Part shown: positions 1-11,226 of the stretch, one piece after another
How positions within the stretch are numbered: position 1 is the first letter of the stretch
How the letters are laid out: the number at the start of each line of letters is the position of its first letter
Assembly: GCA_029706075.1 (NCBI GenBank)
Contig: JAINUG010000149.1
Location: forward strand, 1,581,501 to 1,645,500
Reading direction: 5' to 3'
Length of the DNA stretch: 64,000 bases
From: Aldrovandia affinis
Lineage: Eukaryota > Chordata > Actinopteri > Notacanthiformes > Halosauridae
Notes under the pieces: generated by a model
Database searches by the model: none
The model's input: the letters and a program-made list of their open reading frames with translations, nothing else
What the model was told of the DNA's origin: nothing
Translations under genes and position numbers: made by a program

Positions 1-84
1 ACCCCACAAAGGGCCCGGCCAGAATACCCCTGTAGCTCACTGGTGGCTCTCTGAGAAGACGCCCGGTCGTGACGCCGGACCGTT

Positions 85-1372
85 GGTGGTGTTACGAATG
101 TGGTGAGTCAGGACACATAGCTGGAACTGCCCCCGGCACGAAGATGCCCCGATGCCCACGGCCTCGGCCAGTGAGGCTGCCACAGGACGACCCTGCAGCC
201 TGATGACGACCTGCTGGGCGGAGGAGAACAGCACTTACCCAGTCACCCCGGTGCGGGCCAACGGGAGGGACACCACGGCACTCCTGGATTCAAGAAGTTC
301 GGTGACACTGGTCAGACAGGAATTCGCGCAGCTCCCACTCCTGCTGGGCACAGTGGAGGTCACCCGCATCCACAGGGAAACCTGGAAGTACCCAACCACC
401 CTTCTCTGCCTACAGACCACGAAAGGGCAGTACACGGGACCCGTGGGGATCGTGCCGGACCTCCCGGTGCCGGTGCTCAGCGGCAGGGGCGTCCCGGTGT
501 TTTGACCCCTCTGGATCAGCTTGGCCGGGGGCGTGAAGGGCCGAAGAGACCCATGGGGCATGAGACGACCTCACCGAGGGGCCAACTGGCTGTGTGGGTT
601 CCAGGAGGTGGACCCCCTCATGTCCACCGAACCACTCCCCGAGGGAGAGTCAAGTGAGGCACCAGGGGTGGTCAATGGGACCGCACAGGAGGAGGAGGAG
701 GAGGAAGAGGGCCTAGGCGACCTCTTCCCGATGGACCAGGAAGCGACACCAGGGCCCGCCCCAATGGCAGGGCACTTTGGGACGGCCCAGCTGGAGGACC
801 CCAACCTGACTTGCGCGCTCCACCAGGTGTCAGTGGTGGACGGCCGGATGATGGACGGGGTGAGTCAGCTAACACTTTGCGATCAAAGACAGACTGCTAT
901 ATCAAGTAGTTATGAAGGCGGGAGCACGCATGGAGTTGCTGTTAGTGCCCCGCCCGTTTGCACCATGGCAACAAAAGGCATTGCACGTGAGTTGTTGCTG
1001 ATGTTTTCATGCGTCGGACTTCCCGACGAGATCATAACTTATCAAGGCACTCCCTTTATGTCCCGCATAATGAAGGACCTGTGCAAGCTGATGATACCAT
1101 CCCCAGACAGACGGGCTGGTAGAACGATTTAACCAGACCTTAAAGCACATACTTAAAAAGTTGATGGAGGCTGACGGTAAAAACTGGGATCAATTGCTGC
1201 CTTATTTCATGTTTTCCATTTGTGCCACAGGCGTGCCACAGGCGTCCACAGGTTTCTCCCCCTTCGAGCTGTTGTACGGGAGACGGCCCTGTGGACTACT
1301 GGACGTCGCCAAGGAGGCCTGGGAGCACCAGCCATCCCCCCATCGGACTATGGTGTATAATGGTTTTTAATG
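85..1372 (+). pseudogene. Degenerate Ty3/gypsy-type retroelement (gag knuckle, protease, integrase)
   Basis: Three landmarks of a gypsy-type gag-pol occur in order. At about 90-137 there is a zinc-knuckle relic reading CYECGESGHIAG, whose last Cys is lost. At about 275-500 there is a retropepsin-like stretch with ALLDSRSSVTLVR, where the expected D-S/T-G is altered. At 890-1370 there are integrase-core segments: a GLPDEIITYQGTPF-like stretch, a broken 'DGLVERFNQTLKHIL' segment reached only by changing frame near 1110, and a following 'WDQLLPYFMFS...GFSPFELLYGR' block. RT and RNase H are missing between them, so this is an internally deleted, frameshifted relic. The interval 500-890 holds a Glu-rich open stretch with no recognisable domain. 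No LTR was found; the element may extend left of the window. Confidence 0.75.
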
Positions 1373-1658
1373 GCTAGTACAATGCTCCCTCGTACAAGGG
1401 CCTGCAAGAAATTATACTAAATGTTTAAAAAATCTAAGATATGCATTAGCTTACTGATCGTTTGCAGTTCAGGCCACTTAATTATGTAAATTACAATTTT
1501 AAAAAATGGTGTTACGATAGGCCTACATTGTCTATAGCCAAACAAATCAGTGTCTTTTTTAAACTTTACAGGGCTAGGTGTGGAGGTAAACTAGGGAGGT
1601 AAAAAACCGGGTGGGGGGTAAACTATGCAGGGCTAAGTATGGAGGTAGCCCCAGCTTG

Positions 1659-2155
1659 TGCCTCTCATCTAATCATTGATAACAGCAGCATTGATATTAT
1701 GCTCCCCTGCTATTCCATAAATGATAACAACTTCTTCAACAAACGCATTAAACAAATTTGGGAAATGCTGCACTACCCTCACCGTCTCTCTGTTAGCTTC
1801 TCCACTGTCCTCTCTGCTTTTGAAGGGCTTTTCTGCTAGTTAGTGTTTTTCTCCATTATGCTGTTCTGACTAAATTTGACAGTAGTTGCACAAACTACCT
1901 GTCAGCTGTTGTTAAAGCCAATGCATGGTGGTTCTCTGTGGCCCAGTTGGTAGAGCACAGCGTTGGCAACGCTTAGGTTGTGGGTTCAATCCCCACTGGG
2001 GCCACATATACTGAAAATGTGTACATTCAGTCATCTAATCATTGATAACAGCAACATTGATATTATGCTCCCCTGCTATTCCATAAATGATAACAACTTC
2101 TTCAACAAACGCATTAAACAAATTTGGGAAATGCTGCACTACCCTCACCGTCGGC
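1659..2155. repeat. Partial tandem duplication of a 120-130 bp unit with an intervening SINE
   Basis: The segment 1659-1786 (from 'catctaatcattgataaca' to 'accctcaccgtc') is repeated almost base for base at 2033-2152. The first copy is followed by about 150 bp and then a SINE head at 1930-2032. The second copy runs directly into another SINE head at 2153. The geometry fits a direct duplication of roughly 375 bp followed by deletion in the second copy, or unequal exchange between the two SINE copies. Short open frames here are not conserved coding. Confidence 0.8.
1930..2032 (+). mobile_element. tRNA-derived SINE head (copy 1, 3' truncated)
   Basis: A box TGGCCCAGTTGG lies at 1939-1950 and B box GGTTCAATCC at 1983-1992, spaced as in a tRNA-type RNA polymerase III promoter. 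The anticodon-like loop is TTGGCAA. The 5' and 3' acceptor positions do not pair, so this is a SINE and not a working tRNA gene. Confidence 0.8.
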
Positions 2156-2300
2156 TCAGTTGGTAGAGCACAGCGTTGGCAACGCTTAGGTTGTGGGTTC
2201 AATCCCCACTGGGGCCACATATACTGAAAATGTATACATTCACTACTGTATGTCGCTTTGGATAAAAGTGTCTGCTAAATGGCGTATATTATATTATTAT
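2153..2300 (+). mobile_element. tRNA-derived SINE with LINE-like tail (copy 2)
   Basis: The head matches the one at 1930-2032 (A box with GCTCAGTTGG, B box GGTTCAATCC). It continues into the common fish tail 'gtcgctttggataaaagtg' followed by 'tctgctaaatgg' and a (TTA)n run at about 2285-2305. That tail is shared with fish L2-type LINEs and is how such SINEs borrow reverse transcriptase. Confidence 0.85.
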
Positions 2301-3182
2301 TACATTACGTACAACAATCATGGCAAGGGAAAATAACTGTGTTATAGCTGCATTTTAGTTCATTTTTGGTCTATTGAAGTGGCATCATCTCCCCCAAGGC
2401 CACGCTCAGATGCTACTGATACCGTGGATACTACGTCAGTGGTGAAACTGTTGCCAAGGCATGCCTCTGTAAACATTGAGGAAAACGTGACTATTCTGTC
2501 CACCTTGATACAACACAAACACACGTACATATAAATATCTCAGGTATAGGTATGAATGATGCCTAAACACTCATAAACGTGTTGCTTAAGGACAATCGCA
2601 AAAGGATTTGAAAGGTACTGTGAACTAAAGTTTTTATTTAACACAGATCTATGTCAGGAGACATTCTTTTAAATATTTGTATCTTTTATCTTCAAATTGA
2701 AGTATTTTCAAAACAACAACACTTGCTTTTACGGTTGTGCTTTTACAAGGATGTTCTGGCAGTACATTAAAATCTAAATACGTAATATGCATAAAACAAA
2801 TACTTAAGCCATATACTTCTTTATTTATTTATTTGTTTATTTTATTTATATCTGTAGTTGTATTTTGTAAATTGATGTGTCTTTTTTAAGAACACAGGGG
2901 GTTTTCCTCAATCTGATAAAAAAGCTATTTCTGCATATAGGTAATTACAAAAACTGTCAGATTGACCATAAATACTAATTATTTTCACTTTTTTTTTTTG
3001 CTGTGTTTTGGTGTTTTATCATTTCTAAAATCATTTATTTTATTTTCTATGTTGAAACCTTAGCCCAAAACATCCATATTGTAATTGAACATTTTTTAAA
3101 TGCTTTTATTTTAGAAATGAATGAATTATTGTTTAAATGCTTTAAACTCTTTCCTCTTCTGTCTTGTCCCAAGAAACACAGC
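2301..3182. other. AT-rich upstream region of OR-A; no gene seen
   Basis: No coding region or recognisable repeat was found. A pyrimidine tract ending in AG at 3172-3173 lies 9 nt before the proposed OR-A start, a spacing similar to the 13 nt seen at OR-C, D and E. It may therefore be the splice acceptor of an OR-A leader intron. This is inference. Confidence 0.4.
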
Positions 3183-4185
3183 ATGGCCAAAAGTATCTCT
3201 CAATACAGCAACATAAGCAATAACCCCAGACCCCTTTTCTCCAGACCTCTGAATGAGAAGATCATGCTTGTGCAGGTATTGGTGGGAATTTTCCTCTATG
3301 TGAACTGCCTCATGATCTACACCTTCTTCAAAAAAGAGGCCTTCAGATCCGACACTCGGTATATTCTGTTTGCACAGACGCTGTTTGTGGACTCTCCACT
3401 CATGGTGCTTACGGACCTGGCCCTGATCGGAAATTACTTCCAGTACAAGATTCCCTGCATCCCCTGCGTGATAGCATGCATGGTAATGAGCTGTCTCACG
3501 TTTGGCACCCCTCTGACCCTCATGGCAATGTGCCTGGAGCGCTATGTGGCAATCTGCATGCCTCTGCGACATTCTGACATCTCCACCTCCAGAGCCAGGC
3601 TGCTAGGCCTTGTCCTCATCTGGTGTCTTGCTGCAGTGCCTTCTCTGGTTTTCCTGTTTGCATCTGTCTCCTCTGTTCCTCTCACATTTTATTTCTCACA
3701 CGTGGTCTGCAGTGTGCAGGTTTTGTTCACTCACAGCTGGCAGGCGCACATCAGAGCTACGTTGTTTCAGCTTTATTTTCTGTTTATGTCCGTCACCATT
3801 GCCTTCACCTACGTTAAAATCATGGAAGATGCCAGAGCGGCCTCTTCAGATGATAAGAAGTCGACTTCCAAGGGTCTCAAGACTGTGGTCCTTCATGCCT
3901 TCCAGTTGCTTCTCTGCTTGCTTGAGCCCTTACATAGAGCTGGCTGTTCTAAATATTGATTATATGCTATTCATCAACATACGATACTCCAATTTCATTG
4001 TGTTTGTATTAGCATCACGCTGTCTGAGTCCACTGATTTACGGTTTAAGGGATGAAAGTTTTTTCCAGGTTTTGCGATACTGTGCAGTTTTTGGTTTGAA
4101 TAAAGACAGCTTCCTTTTTAGCAGATATCATCTCAAGCACGAAAAAACATGGCCAGTGCAAAATGTAATAAAAACCATGGAGTGA
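3183..4185 (+). pseudogene. OR-A: odorant receptor 131-2-like, frameshifted
   Basis: Reads as a 7-TM odorant receptor of the fish 131-2-like type, a G-protein-coupled receptor of olfactory neurons. The start chosen is ATG 3183 (MAKSISQYSNIS, with an N-glycosylation site NIS) rather than upstream in-frame codons, because homology begins here and an acceptor-like tract precedes it. TM1 'GIFLYVNCLMIYTFF', the TM3 end 'MCLERYVAIC' (ERY in place of DRY) and TM4-TM6 are in one frame to about 3925. From there the reading frame changes and resumes as 'SPYIELAVLNID' through TM7 'ASRCLSPLIYGLRDESF'. Against OR-B the break looks like a net loss of about 8 bases between TM6 and extracellular loop 3. Without that lesion the gene would be full length, so inactivation may be recent, or this could be an assembly error. 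Confidence 0.88.
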
Positions 4186-4984
4186 AATGTGTTGATCTAA
4201 AATTTAAATGTGTGCGTGTGCTCGTCCATTTTTTTTCCAGTATGGATGACAGGACTCCCCTTTATTCTATAGAGCCAATGTTGTGACACACCACCAACCT
4301 GGATACAAATGGTGTTCTATAACTAGATAAACTTTGTTATGTAGACTTCATTAGCTATTGTTTAAAAAATGAATTTTAAAGTCTGCATTATTATAGAATG
4401 ACAAAATGTACAACTATTGTTCCCGGACTTCAGAAGACATTTCAGGTTTCAAGTAACATTTTTCCAGATATAGTTATAAGAACATAATTAAGAAATACAT
4501 AATTACATGTAAAGGCGAGAACAGTGGTATAAGATCCTGCTGTTTTTCTCAAATATAACTGAAATGTCATTTAAATATTAAAGTTTTTTTAGTTTTTTTA
4601 TCACCCTGTGCTAACCCACTATGTGCCCTAAATTAAATCCTGTTGTTGTCATTTGTTTGTTCCTCTGTCATGTCTATGTGTTTCAATGTTTTCTATGCCT
4701 ATTCGTGTATCTATATACTGACTTGTCTGCTCTATCTGGGTATCACAGTGTTTTGTGTGTCCATGTCTTGTATGAACACCCAAGTTGTTTCACACTGATT
4801 TAAATGTCTGTGCCTAAGTATCCAGGCATCCATGTCCATATTGTCATGGGGGAATTGTCAAATAACATTGAGAGGGAAAATGAATGTTTATTTACTGGAA
4901 ATATTACGGTGAAATCACACAATCTAAATACACACATATTAGCACATACAATATCATTAACTAACTCAAATCCACACAGATACT
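4186..4984. other. Intergenic; no gene seen
   Basis: AT-rich, with only short unconserved open frames (for example 4621-4803). No repeat family was recognised with confidence. Confidence 0.5.
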
Positions 4985-6013
4985 CTCAATAAAATGTCTA
5001 AATTGGAACATCGTGGTACTGGTTCACAGACAAAGAAAACAAAAAATGTAAATCACCTAATCAAGTTGCAGGCTGACATATGTCTATTACAAGAAACCCA
5101 CTTATCAGAATCGGAAACATCAGAAATGAAAAACTTCACAATTTAATCAAGTATATTCAGCAACCTACAATTCAAAAAGGCGTCTCAATTTTGATACACA
5201 AAAGAATACCACTAATCCACAAAAATACAATATTATCAACGCCTCCACCATTAACAATAACATTACCATAGCAAACATATACGGTCCCAATAATGATGAT
5301 TCCTCCTTCTTCCACACATTTTTCTCATCATTAACTGATCTCACGAATTCAACAATCATCATTGCAGGTGACTTTAATACGGTCATAAATCCAGGTCTAG
5401 ACAGGTCAAGCATCTCAGGTAATTCCGGAAATTGGCACTCTACAGAAACACTCAAACAATGTATGAGTGATTTTGGTCTTGCTGGTGACTGAAAACTTAT
5501 CAACAAGGGAATAGTCATATTTCTCACCCCTTCACCAATCATTCTCTCGCATTGACTTCTTTCTTACCAGTAATTCAATTATATCTGATATATCTGATAC
5601 CATAATTCACCCCATCATAATCAGTGATCATGCCCCTGTGTCCTTTCATTTAAACACTAAACATTTCAAACAACCTCCCACCAGATGGCGCTTCAATGTA
5701 TCTCTGCTTAAAGATGCTGATTTTGACACACTGTTTAAAAAAAGTGGGCATCCTTCTTGGAAATAAATAATTCTCCAGAAATCTCATCCACATTACTCTG
5801 GGAAACGGCCAAAGTAGTACTGAGGGGGAAAATAATTTCATACTCATCATGAAAAAAAAAGGAACAGGAACTTGAAAATAATCTGGAACAAAAAATCAAA
5901 CAACTGAATGACTCTTATACTAATAATTCCACAGAACAAATTCAGATCGAACTCAGAGAAGCCCAATTTCAATTAAATGATATCATAAATAAAAAACACA
6001 ATTCCTGATACAG

Positions 6014-6358
6014 GTGGTGCAGTGGATAGCACTGTCGCCTCACAGCAAGAAGGTCTCGGGTTCGAATCCAGGCCGGGGGCCTCTCTGTGTGGAGTTTGCA
6101 TGTTCTCCCTGTGTCCGCGTGGGTTTCCTCCGGGTACTCCGGTTTCCTCCCACAGTCCAAAGACATGAACGTTAGCCTAATTGGAGAGTCTAAATTGCCC
6201 GTAGGTATGAGTGTGTGAGTGAATGGTGTGTGTGCCCTGTGATGGATTGGCGACCTGTCCAGGGTTTATTCCTGCCACTCGCCCCTATGCATGCTGGGAT
6301 AGGCTCCAGCCCCCCCGCGACCCTGACCAGGAATAAGCGGCTTAGACAATGAGATGAG
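6014..6358 (+). mobile_element. Full-length tRNA-derived SINE (DANA/Mermaid-like)
   Basis: The head contains 'ggtggtgcagtggatagca' and the B box 'gggttcgaatcc'. The body has the conserved 'tgtggagtttgcatgttctc', 'gtgggtttcctccgggtac' and 'ttggcgacctgtccaggg'-type blocks, and the 3' end is 'gaataagcggcttagac'. A perfect 14-bp direct repeat AATTCCTGATACAG flanks it at 6000-6013 and 6359-6372. It sits inside the dead L1. Confidence 0.92.
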
Positions 6359-7114
6359 AATTCCTGATACAGATACAGAGACTGAGGCATGACAATTTTG
6401 AACATAACAACACATCTGGAAAACATCTCGCAAACCAGCTCAAATGAAATAAAGACAAATCAATTATTCCTGTGATAAAGAATTCAGCAGGGAGGACCTT
6501 GCAGTCACCTCAAGCAAATTATACACCTCTGTTCATTGACCAAATTCAACAGACTCCTTCCTGAATAATATAGACCTCCCAAAACTTAGCAAAGAACAAG
6601 CAGATTAACTGAATACACCATTAGCACCCAATTAATTTCACTCACTAAAATGCACTTTATCAGATGCAAAACAACAATGATCCAGGACCTGATGGCTTCC
6701 CTGCTAAAGTCTTTAAACACTTCTGGCAAACAATATCACCACTCTTTATCAAAATGACACTTGAAGTAAAACACAACTAAAAAATCCCACCACACATGAA
6801 CACAGCCCTCATCTCAGTATTATTGAAACCTGACAAAGACCCAACCCTATGCTCCATCTACCACCCCCTATCAGTCATCAACACAAACATAAAAATGATC
6901 AGCAAAGCACTAGCTACCCGAATGGAAGGAAGACACTCATCAAACAATATGCGCCGCCTATTTTGTAATGAACATATTAAAACAAAATCATATGAAAACA
7001 ATAATTGCATCATTGGATGCAGAAAAGGCATTTGATATAGTAAACTGGAAATATTTATTTGCAACATTACACAAATTTGGTTTCGGAGAATTGTTTAGTC
7101 ACTGGATAAGGGTA

Positions 7115-7377
7115 TGTTCTCCCGTGTCAGCGTGGGTTTCCTCCGGGTACTCCGGTTTCCTCCCACAGTCCAAAGACATGCACGGTAGGCTAATTGGAGA
7201 GTCTAAATTGCCCGTAGGTATGAGTGTGTGTGTGAGTGGGGAGAAGACGACAGCCTTCATGCGGGCCTCCCCTGCAAGTAACGAGAAAGCTCGTGAAAAA
7301 TAATGTCATCACCAAATCGCCAAGCTGGCAGACCAAGGTCCGTCAGTGATGGCGATACACGAAAGAAGAAGAAGAAG
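7115..7377 (+). mobile_element. SINE, 5' truncated, with an unrelated 3' body and GAA-rich tail
   Basis: The first 120 bp match the body of the SINE at 6014-6358 ('gtgggtttcctccgggtac'). The sequence then switches to different DNA ending in 'gatacacgaaagaagaagaa'. A perfect 14-bp direct repeat ACTGGATAAGGGTA flanks the whole unit at 7101-7114 and 7378-7391, so the chimera inserted as one piece. Confidence 0.85.
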
Positions 7378-7574
7378 ACTGGATAAGGGTACTATACAAC
7401 TCACCTATGGATACAGTCACGGTTTAACATCACAGAGCTTCACTTTGCACAGGGGAACCAGATAAGAATGCTAACTATCTCCATCACTGTTTGCCCTATT
7501 TATTGAACCTCTCATTGCAGCAATACATCAGAACAACAACATAATGGGAATCCAAACCAATGCAAATTCTAAAG

Positions 7575-7850
7575 CAGATATCAGGTATTGAAAGAGGCCA
7601 AATAGTTGGTGCCTGAATTGCTGGTGCGTCATTCACAGAATGACAGTGTCAAGCGGAACAGTGTCAAATTCATGAGGGCATACACCAAACAAGGAAAAAC
7701 TGCATCATGGAAAGAGTAACATTGGTTGCAAGTCAAAGCTCATGTACCCAACGCAAGATATTGAAATCGTATCTTATGAAAACGGATTGATTCATGTAAC
7801 ATACTTGAAGTTGAGAATGGCTTTGGCAAAGCAGAAGTACAGTTATGTGG
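7575..7850 (+). pseudogene. Tc1-like transposase N-terminal fragment
   Basis: A broken reading frame carries 'ERGQIVGA' then 'IAGAS', typical of the first helix-turn-helix of Tc1-family transposases, followed after frame changes by sequence like 'YTKQGKT'. No terminal inverted repeats were identified. A relic only. Confidence 0.55.
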
Positions 7851-8127
7851 GGACTGAGCAATAACTGAGCAAGGAAAACACAAAGTCGAAAGGTGCCCGA
7901 GACCCTTTCATTCCCTAATTTTAGGGGGTGATACATTTTTTTGTGCCTAAACTGTATCACAGAGACTGACCCAGAGCACTGGCTTCTAAGTGGATTGAGG
8001 AGATTGGTAATGAGATGACCTACACAGTGGCTATCTATACCTAGATCTGCCCACCAAAGCACAGTGAACTGCTTTTATAAACTGGCCTAGTAAAGGCAAT
8101 GAACAACAACTGGAATGATCACCAATT
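7851..8127. other. No gene seen
   Basis: Unique-looking sequence between the Tc1 fragment and the minisatellite. The short minus-strand open frame overlapping 7733-8062 has no recognisable family. Confidence 0.45.
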
Positions 8128-8759
8128 GGCCTCAGCTGTGTGTGACTGTCGATAAGGCCCCAGCTGTGTGTGACTGTCGATAAGGCCTCAGCTGTGTGTG
8201 ACTGTCGATAAGGCCCCAGCTGTGTATGACTGTCGATAAGGCCTCAGCTGTGGGTGACTGTTAATAAGGCCCCAGCTGTGTGTGACTGTTGATAAGGCCC
8301 CAGCTGTGTGTGACTGTCGATAAGGCCTCAGCTGTGTGTGACTGTCGATAAGGCCCCAGCTGTGTATGACTGTCGATAAGGCCCCAGCTGTGTATGACTG
8401 TCGATAAGGCCCCAGCTGTGTGTGACTGTCGATAAGGCCCCAGCTGTGTGTGACTGTCGATAAGGCCTCAGCTGTGTGTGACTGTCGATAAGGCCCCAGC
8501 TGTGTATGACTGTCGATAAGGCCTCAGCTGTGGGTGACTGTCAACAAGGCCTCAGCTGTGTGTGACTGTCGATAAGGCCCCAGCTGTGTATGACTGTCGA
8601 TAAGGCCCCAGCTGTGTGTGACTGTCGATAAGGCCTCAGCTGTGTGTGACTGTCGATAAGGCCCCAGCTGTGTATGACTGTCGATAAGGCCTCAGCTGTG
8701 GGTGACTGTCAATAAGGCCTCAGCTGTGGGTGACTGTCGATAAGGCCTCAGCTGTGTGT
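8128..8759. repeat. Minisatellite, 28-bp unit, about 22-23 copies
   Basis: The unit reads GGCCYCAGCTGTG, then KRTGACTGTCGATAA with small variations. Copies alternate in a patterned way: C or T at the fifth base, and 'tgtgtgt', 'tgtgtat' or 'tgtgggt' in the middle. Blocks of several units recur in the same order, suggesting higher-order repeats. There are no unique spacers, so it is not a CRISPR-like array. Confidence 0.95.
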
Positions 8760-8776
8760 ACATTTTATGACGATTT

Positions 8777-9165
8777 TATTGACATTTTAGGCATTTAGCA
8801 GACGCTCTTATCCAGAGCGACTTACAAGATGTGCATTAATACAAGGTAAGAGCAATCACAGTTAGTGCACAAGATCAGTGCAGTAAAACGGCAATAGACA
8901 TCATTGCAGGCGTCTGCATATCATACCTGTAACATTGGGAAAGAAAAGGTTAGTGGGTGTTTCTCTGTGGAGTGGCCTGCTCTGAACCCAGATTGGCTGG
9001 GATCAAGCAGGTCGTTCTGTGAGAGATGAGTAGACAGTTGATTATAGACACCACGCTCGAACGTTTTGGAGAGGAATGGGAGGAGAGAGACAGGTCGGTA
9101 GTTTGAGATGACAGCAGGATTCAGAGAGGGTTTTTTGAGGAGGGGGACAACATGAGCGCATATAT
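8777..9165 (-). pseudogene. L2-type LINE fragment (RT fingers plus 3'-end block)
   Basis: On the minus strand, about 8921-9160 reads 'LLKKPSLNP', 'NYRPVSLLPFLSKTFERGV', 'QNDLLDPSQSGFRAGHSTE', which are the RT fingers of L2/CR1-type LINEs. On the left, the block at 8777-8940 ('gcagacgctcttatcc...') matches the block at 34386-34565 and is part of the 3' tail of such elements. The palm with the catalytic Asp residues is missing, so this is an internally deleted relic. Confidence 0.8.
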
Positions 9166-9170
9166 ACATA

Positions 9171-9724
<554 letters not shown>

Positions 9725-9965
9725 CCATTAGGCATTCTATACTTAGGAAGTATATGATTAATAATTAATGACCGCTTCTATGATTCAACTAATGACTTTC
9801 ACTGGAGCTAATTAGTCACACAGGATTTCCTCCATTTAAAAAAAAACAGTTGACCTCAGGAAACTGAAAAACAACAGATGACAGCGTAGCCTGCCACTTC
9901 TCTGTGATTTAGTCACTTTCAATATTCAACAACATTTTCAACTTTCAATGTGTTCTTCACCCAAA
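9725..9965 (+). promoter_or_regulatory. Upstream conserved block of unit B (relic receptor promoter)
   Basis: Aligns with the upstream blocks of units C, D and E. It contains the homeodomain-type site cluster TTAATAATTAATGACC at 9758-9773, then 'actttcactggagctaatta' and 'tcacacaggatttcct', then an 'acctcaggaaactga' stretch near 9853, and 'tctgtgatttagtcac'. It lies about 1.3 kb before the truncated OR-B coding sequence. Homeodomain plus Olf/EBF sites are the known logic of olfactory receptor promoters; the function here is inferred from similarity between units. Confidence 0.55.
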
Positions 9966-11007
9966 AGCTGAGTGAAACGTCATGACAATTGGACCCATCA
10001 AATTTAAAGACCTCAAAGCTGTAGAGACACTGCATGTACAGGTCATAACTGAGTCCATAAAAGACACTCTTACCTAAACAACCTTTTGTAATAATCAAAG
10101 GCAAAATAATGTTCTTTTTCAAACACATTTCTATTTACACAAAAAATCATTGTACCTAAAATTACCACAAAGATATCTACCATATAAGATGCAGTCAAGC
10201 CAATAGGAGTCTGTTCATTATTTTTGAATATTATTGAAGTTGGCATGCTTGTTACTCATGCAGAACAATCAAACAGGTTTAGGTGCATTCATTTCATGTG
10301 GGTGGTAGAATCCAGCTTTCATGCTCTAAGCAGCAGTGCTTGCTCTAAACAAGTATTTTCATGGAGGCAAAAATGTATTTAATTGCCATTTTGAAGAGAG
10401 CCTTTAGATAATGTTGTGCTGAAACACCATCACTGGCTCTCCTTTATGTGGTTCAATGGTTTAGTGTACAGCAACATTTTGGAAATATTGAATAGGCTAA
10501 AATATGTTATTTTTAAATGATCAACAATACGTTGGGGTTTTGTTTTTCCACCAGTAAAATAACAATTTACAATTTACAGTTTAATTATTTGGCAGACACT
10601 TTTATCCAAAGCAAGTACATTAACATGGCTATAGATCATCAGTATACTATTGAACGGTAAGATACAGTTTAATCATCGCCATTACCACACAATTTGTGCC
10701 ACAAAACCTGCAATACAAAAGGTTTGTATTATATTCATATTAAATCGGTTTAACATATAAGCTATTTTATTGAAAAATGTAAATATCAATAGAATTACAT
10801 TGTTGTGGCAGCTAATCATTTCCGGTGCATCTCACGTTAATGTTTTGAACTTTTACCTCTGATTCCTTCAGGAAATCCCAAGCTTCACATAAGAGGCATA
10901 AACTGTTCTGAGATTGAAAAATATTTATGAAAAATTGTGAATCCCTGTTGGCGGAGACGAACCAAAACCAACGAGAGGTGGTGAAAGCAGGGTTTATAGT
11001 GTGCGTG
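9966..11007. other. Unit B region between promoter relic and OR-B; no gene seen
   Basis: No open frame with family features. A fragment near 10570-10620 ('ggcagacacttttatccaaa') is another copy of the L2/SINE tail. The missing 5' half of OR-B is not found here. Confidence 0.45.
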
Positions 11008-11176
11008 CAGTGGTGGACGACACAAACCATTTATTTGAGTAAAAGTACAGATACCCTGATAAAATATTACTCAAGTAAAAGTAAAAAGTCCTACATTGCT
11101 GAATATTTGTTGTTGAAAGTAAAAGTAAAAGGGAAAATGCAAAAAATGCTAAGTACTTTTACTTTGTCCACCACTG
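11008..11176. mobile_element. hAT-type MITE
   Basis: Terminal inverted repeats CAGTGGTGGAC at 11008-11018 and GTCCACCACTG at 11166-11176. The interior is rich in 'gagtaaaagta' motifs, as in a very common fish non-autonomous hAT family. An 8-bp repeat ATAGTGTG follows the right end (11177-11184) and also occurs at 10996-11003, but four bases separate the left copy from the element, so the duplication is imperfect. Confidence 0.8.
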
Positions 11177-11226
11177 ATAGTGTGTCCCAAAGCTGATTTG
11201 TTTACTACAGTTTTTTGGGGGAAACC

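Larger units (their letters stand above)
4985..7575 (+). pseudogene. Degenerate L1-type LINE (endonuclease and reverse transcriptase)
   Basis: Fragments of an L1-like ORF2 lie in order. The apurinic endonuclease is at about 5060-5640: 'LQADICLLQETHLSES', then 'TIIIAGDFNTVINPG', then 'ISDHAPVSFH'. Reverse transcriptase fingers are at about 6796-6960 ('MNTALISVLLKPDKDPT', 'ISKALATRME'). RT motif A is at about 7003-7110 ('ASLDAEKAFDIVNW'). A later RT block 'LFALFIEPLIAAIHQNNNI' is at about 7480-7560. Several stops and frame changes make it inactive, and motif C (F/YADD) was not found. Two SINE insertions at 6014-6358 and 7115-7377 split it, each with its own target-site duplication. The endonuclease would nick target DNA and the RT copy the RNA in a live relative. 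Confidence 0.85.

Noticed and set aside
1932-2005. tRNA-Ala-like gene with a GGC anticodon loop
   Set aside because: The acceptor stem does not pair and the sequence continues into a SINE tail; the same head recurs at 2153.
8128-8759. CRISPR-like array
   Set aside because: Units are contiguous 28-mers without unique spacers, in vertebrate DNA; it is a minisatellite.
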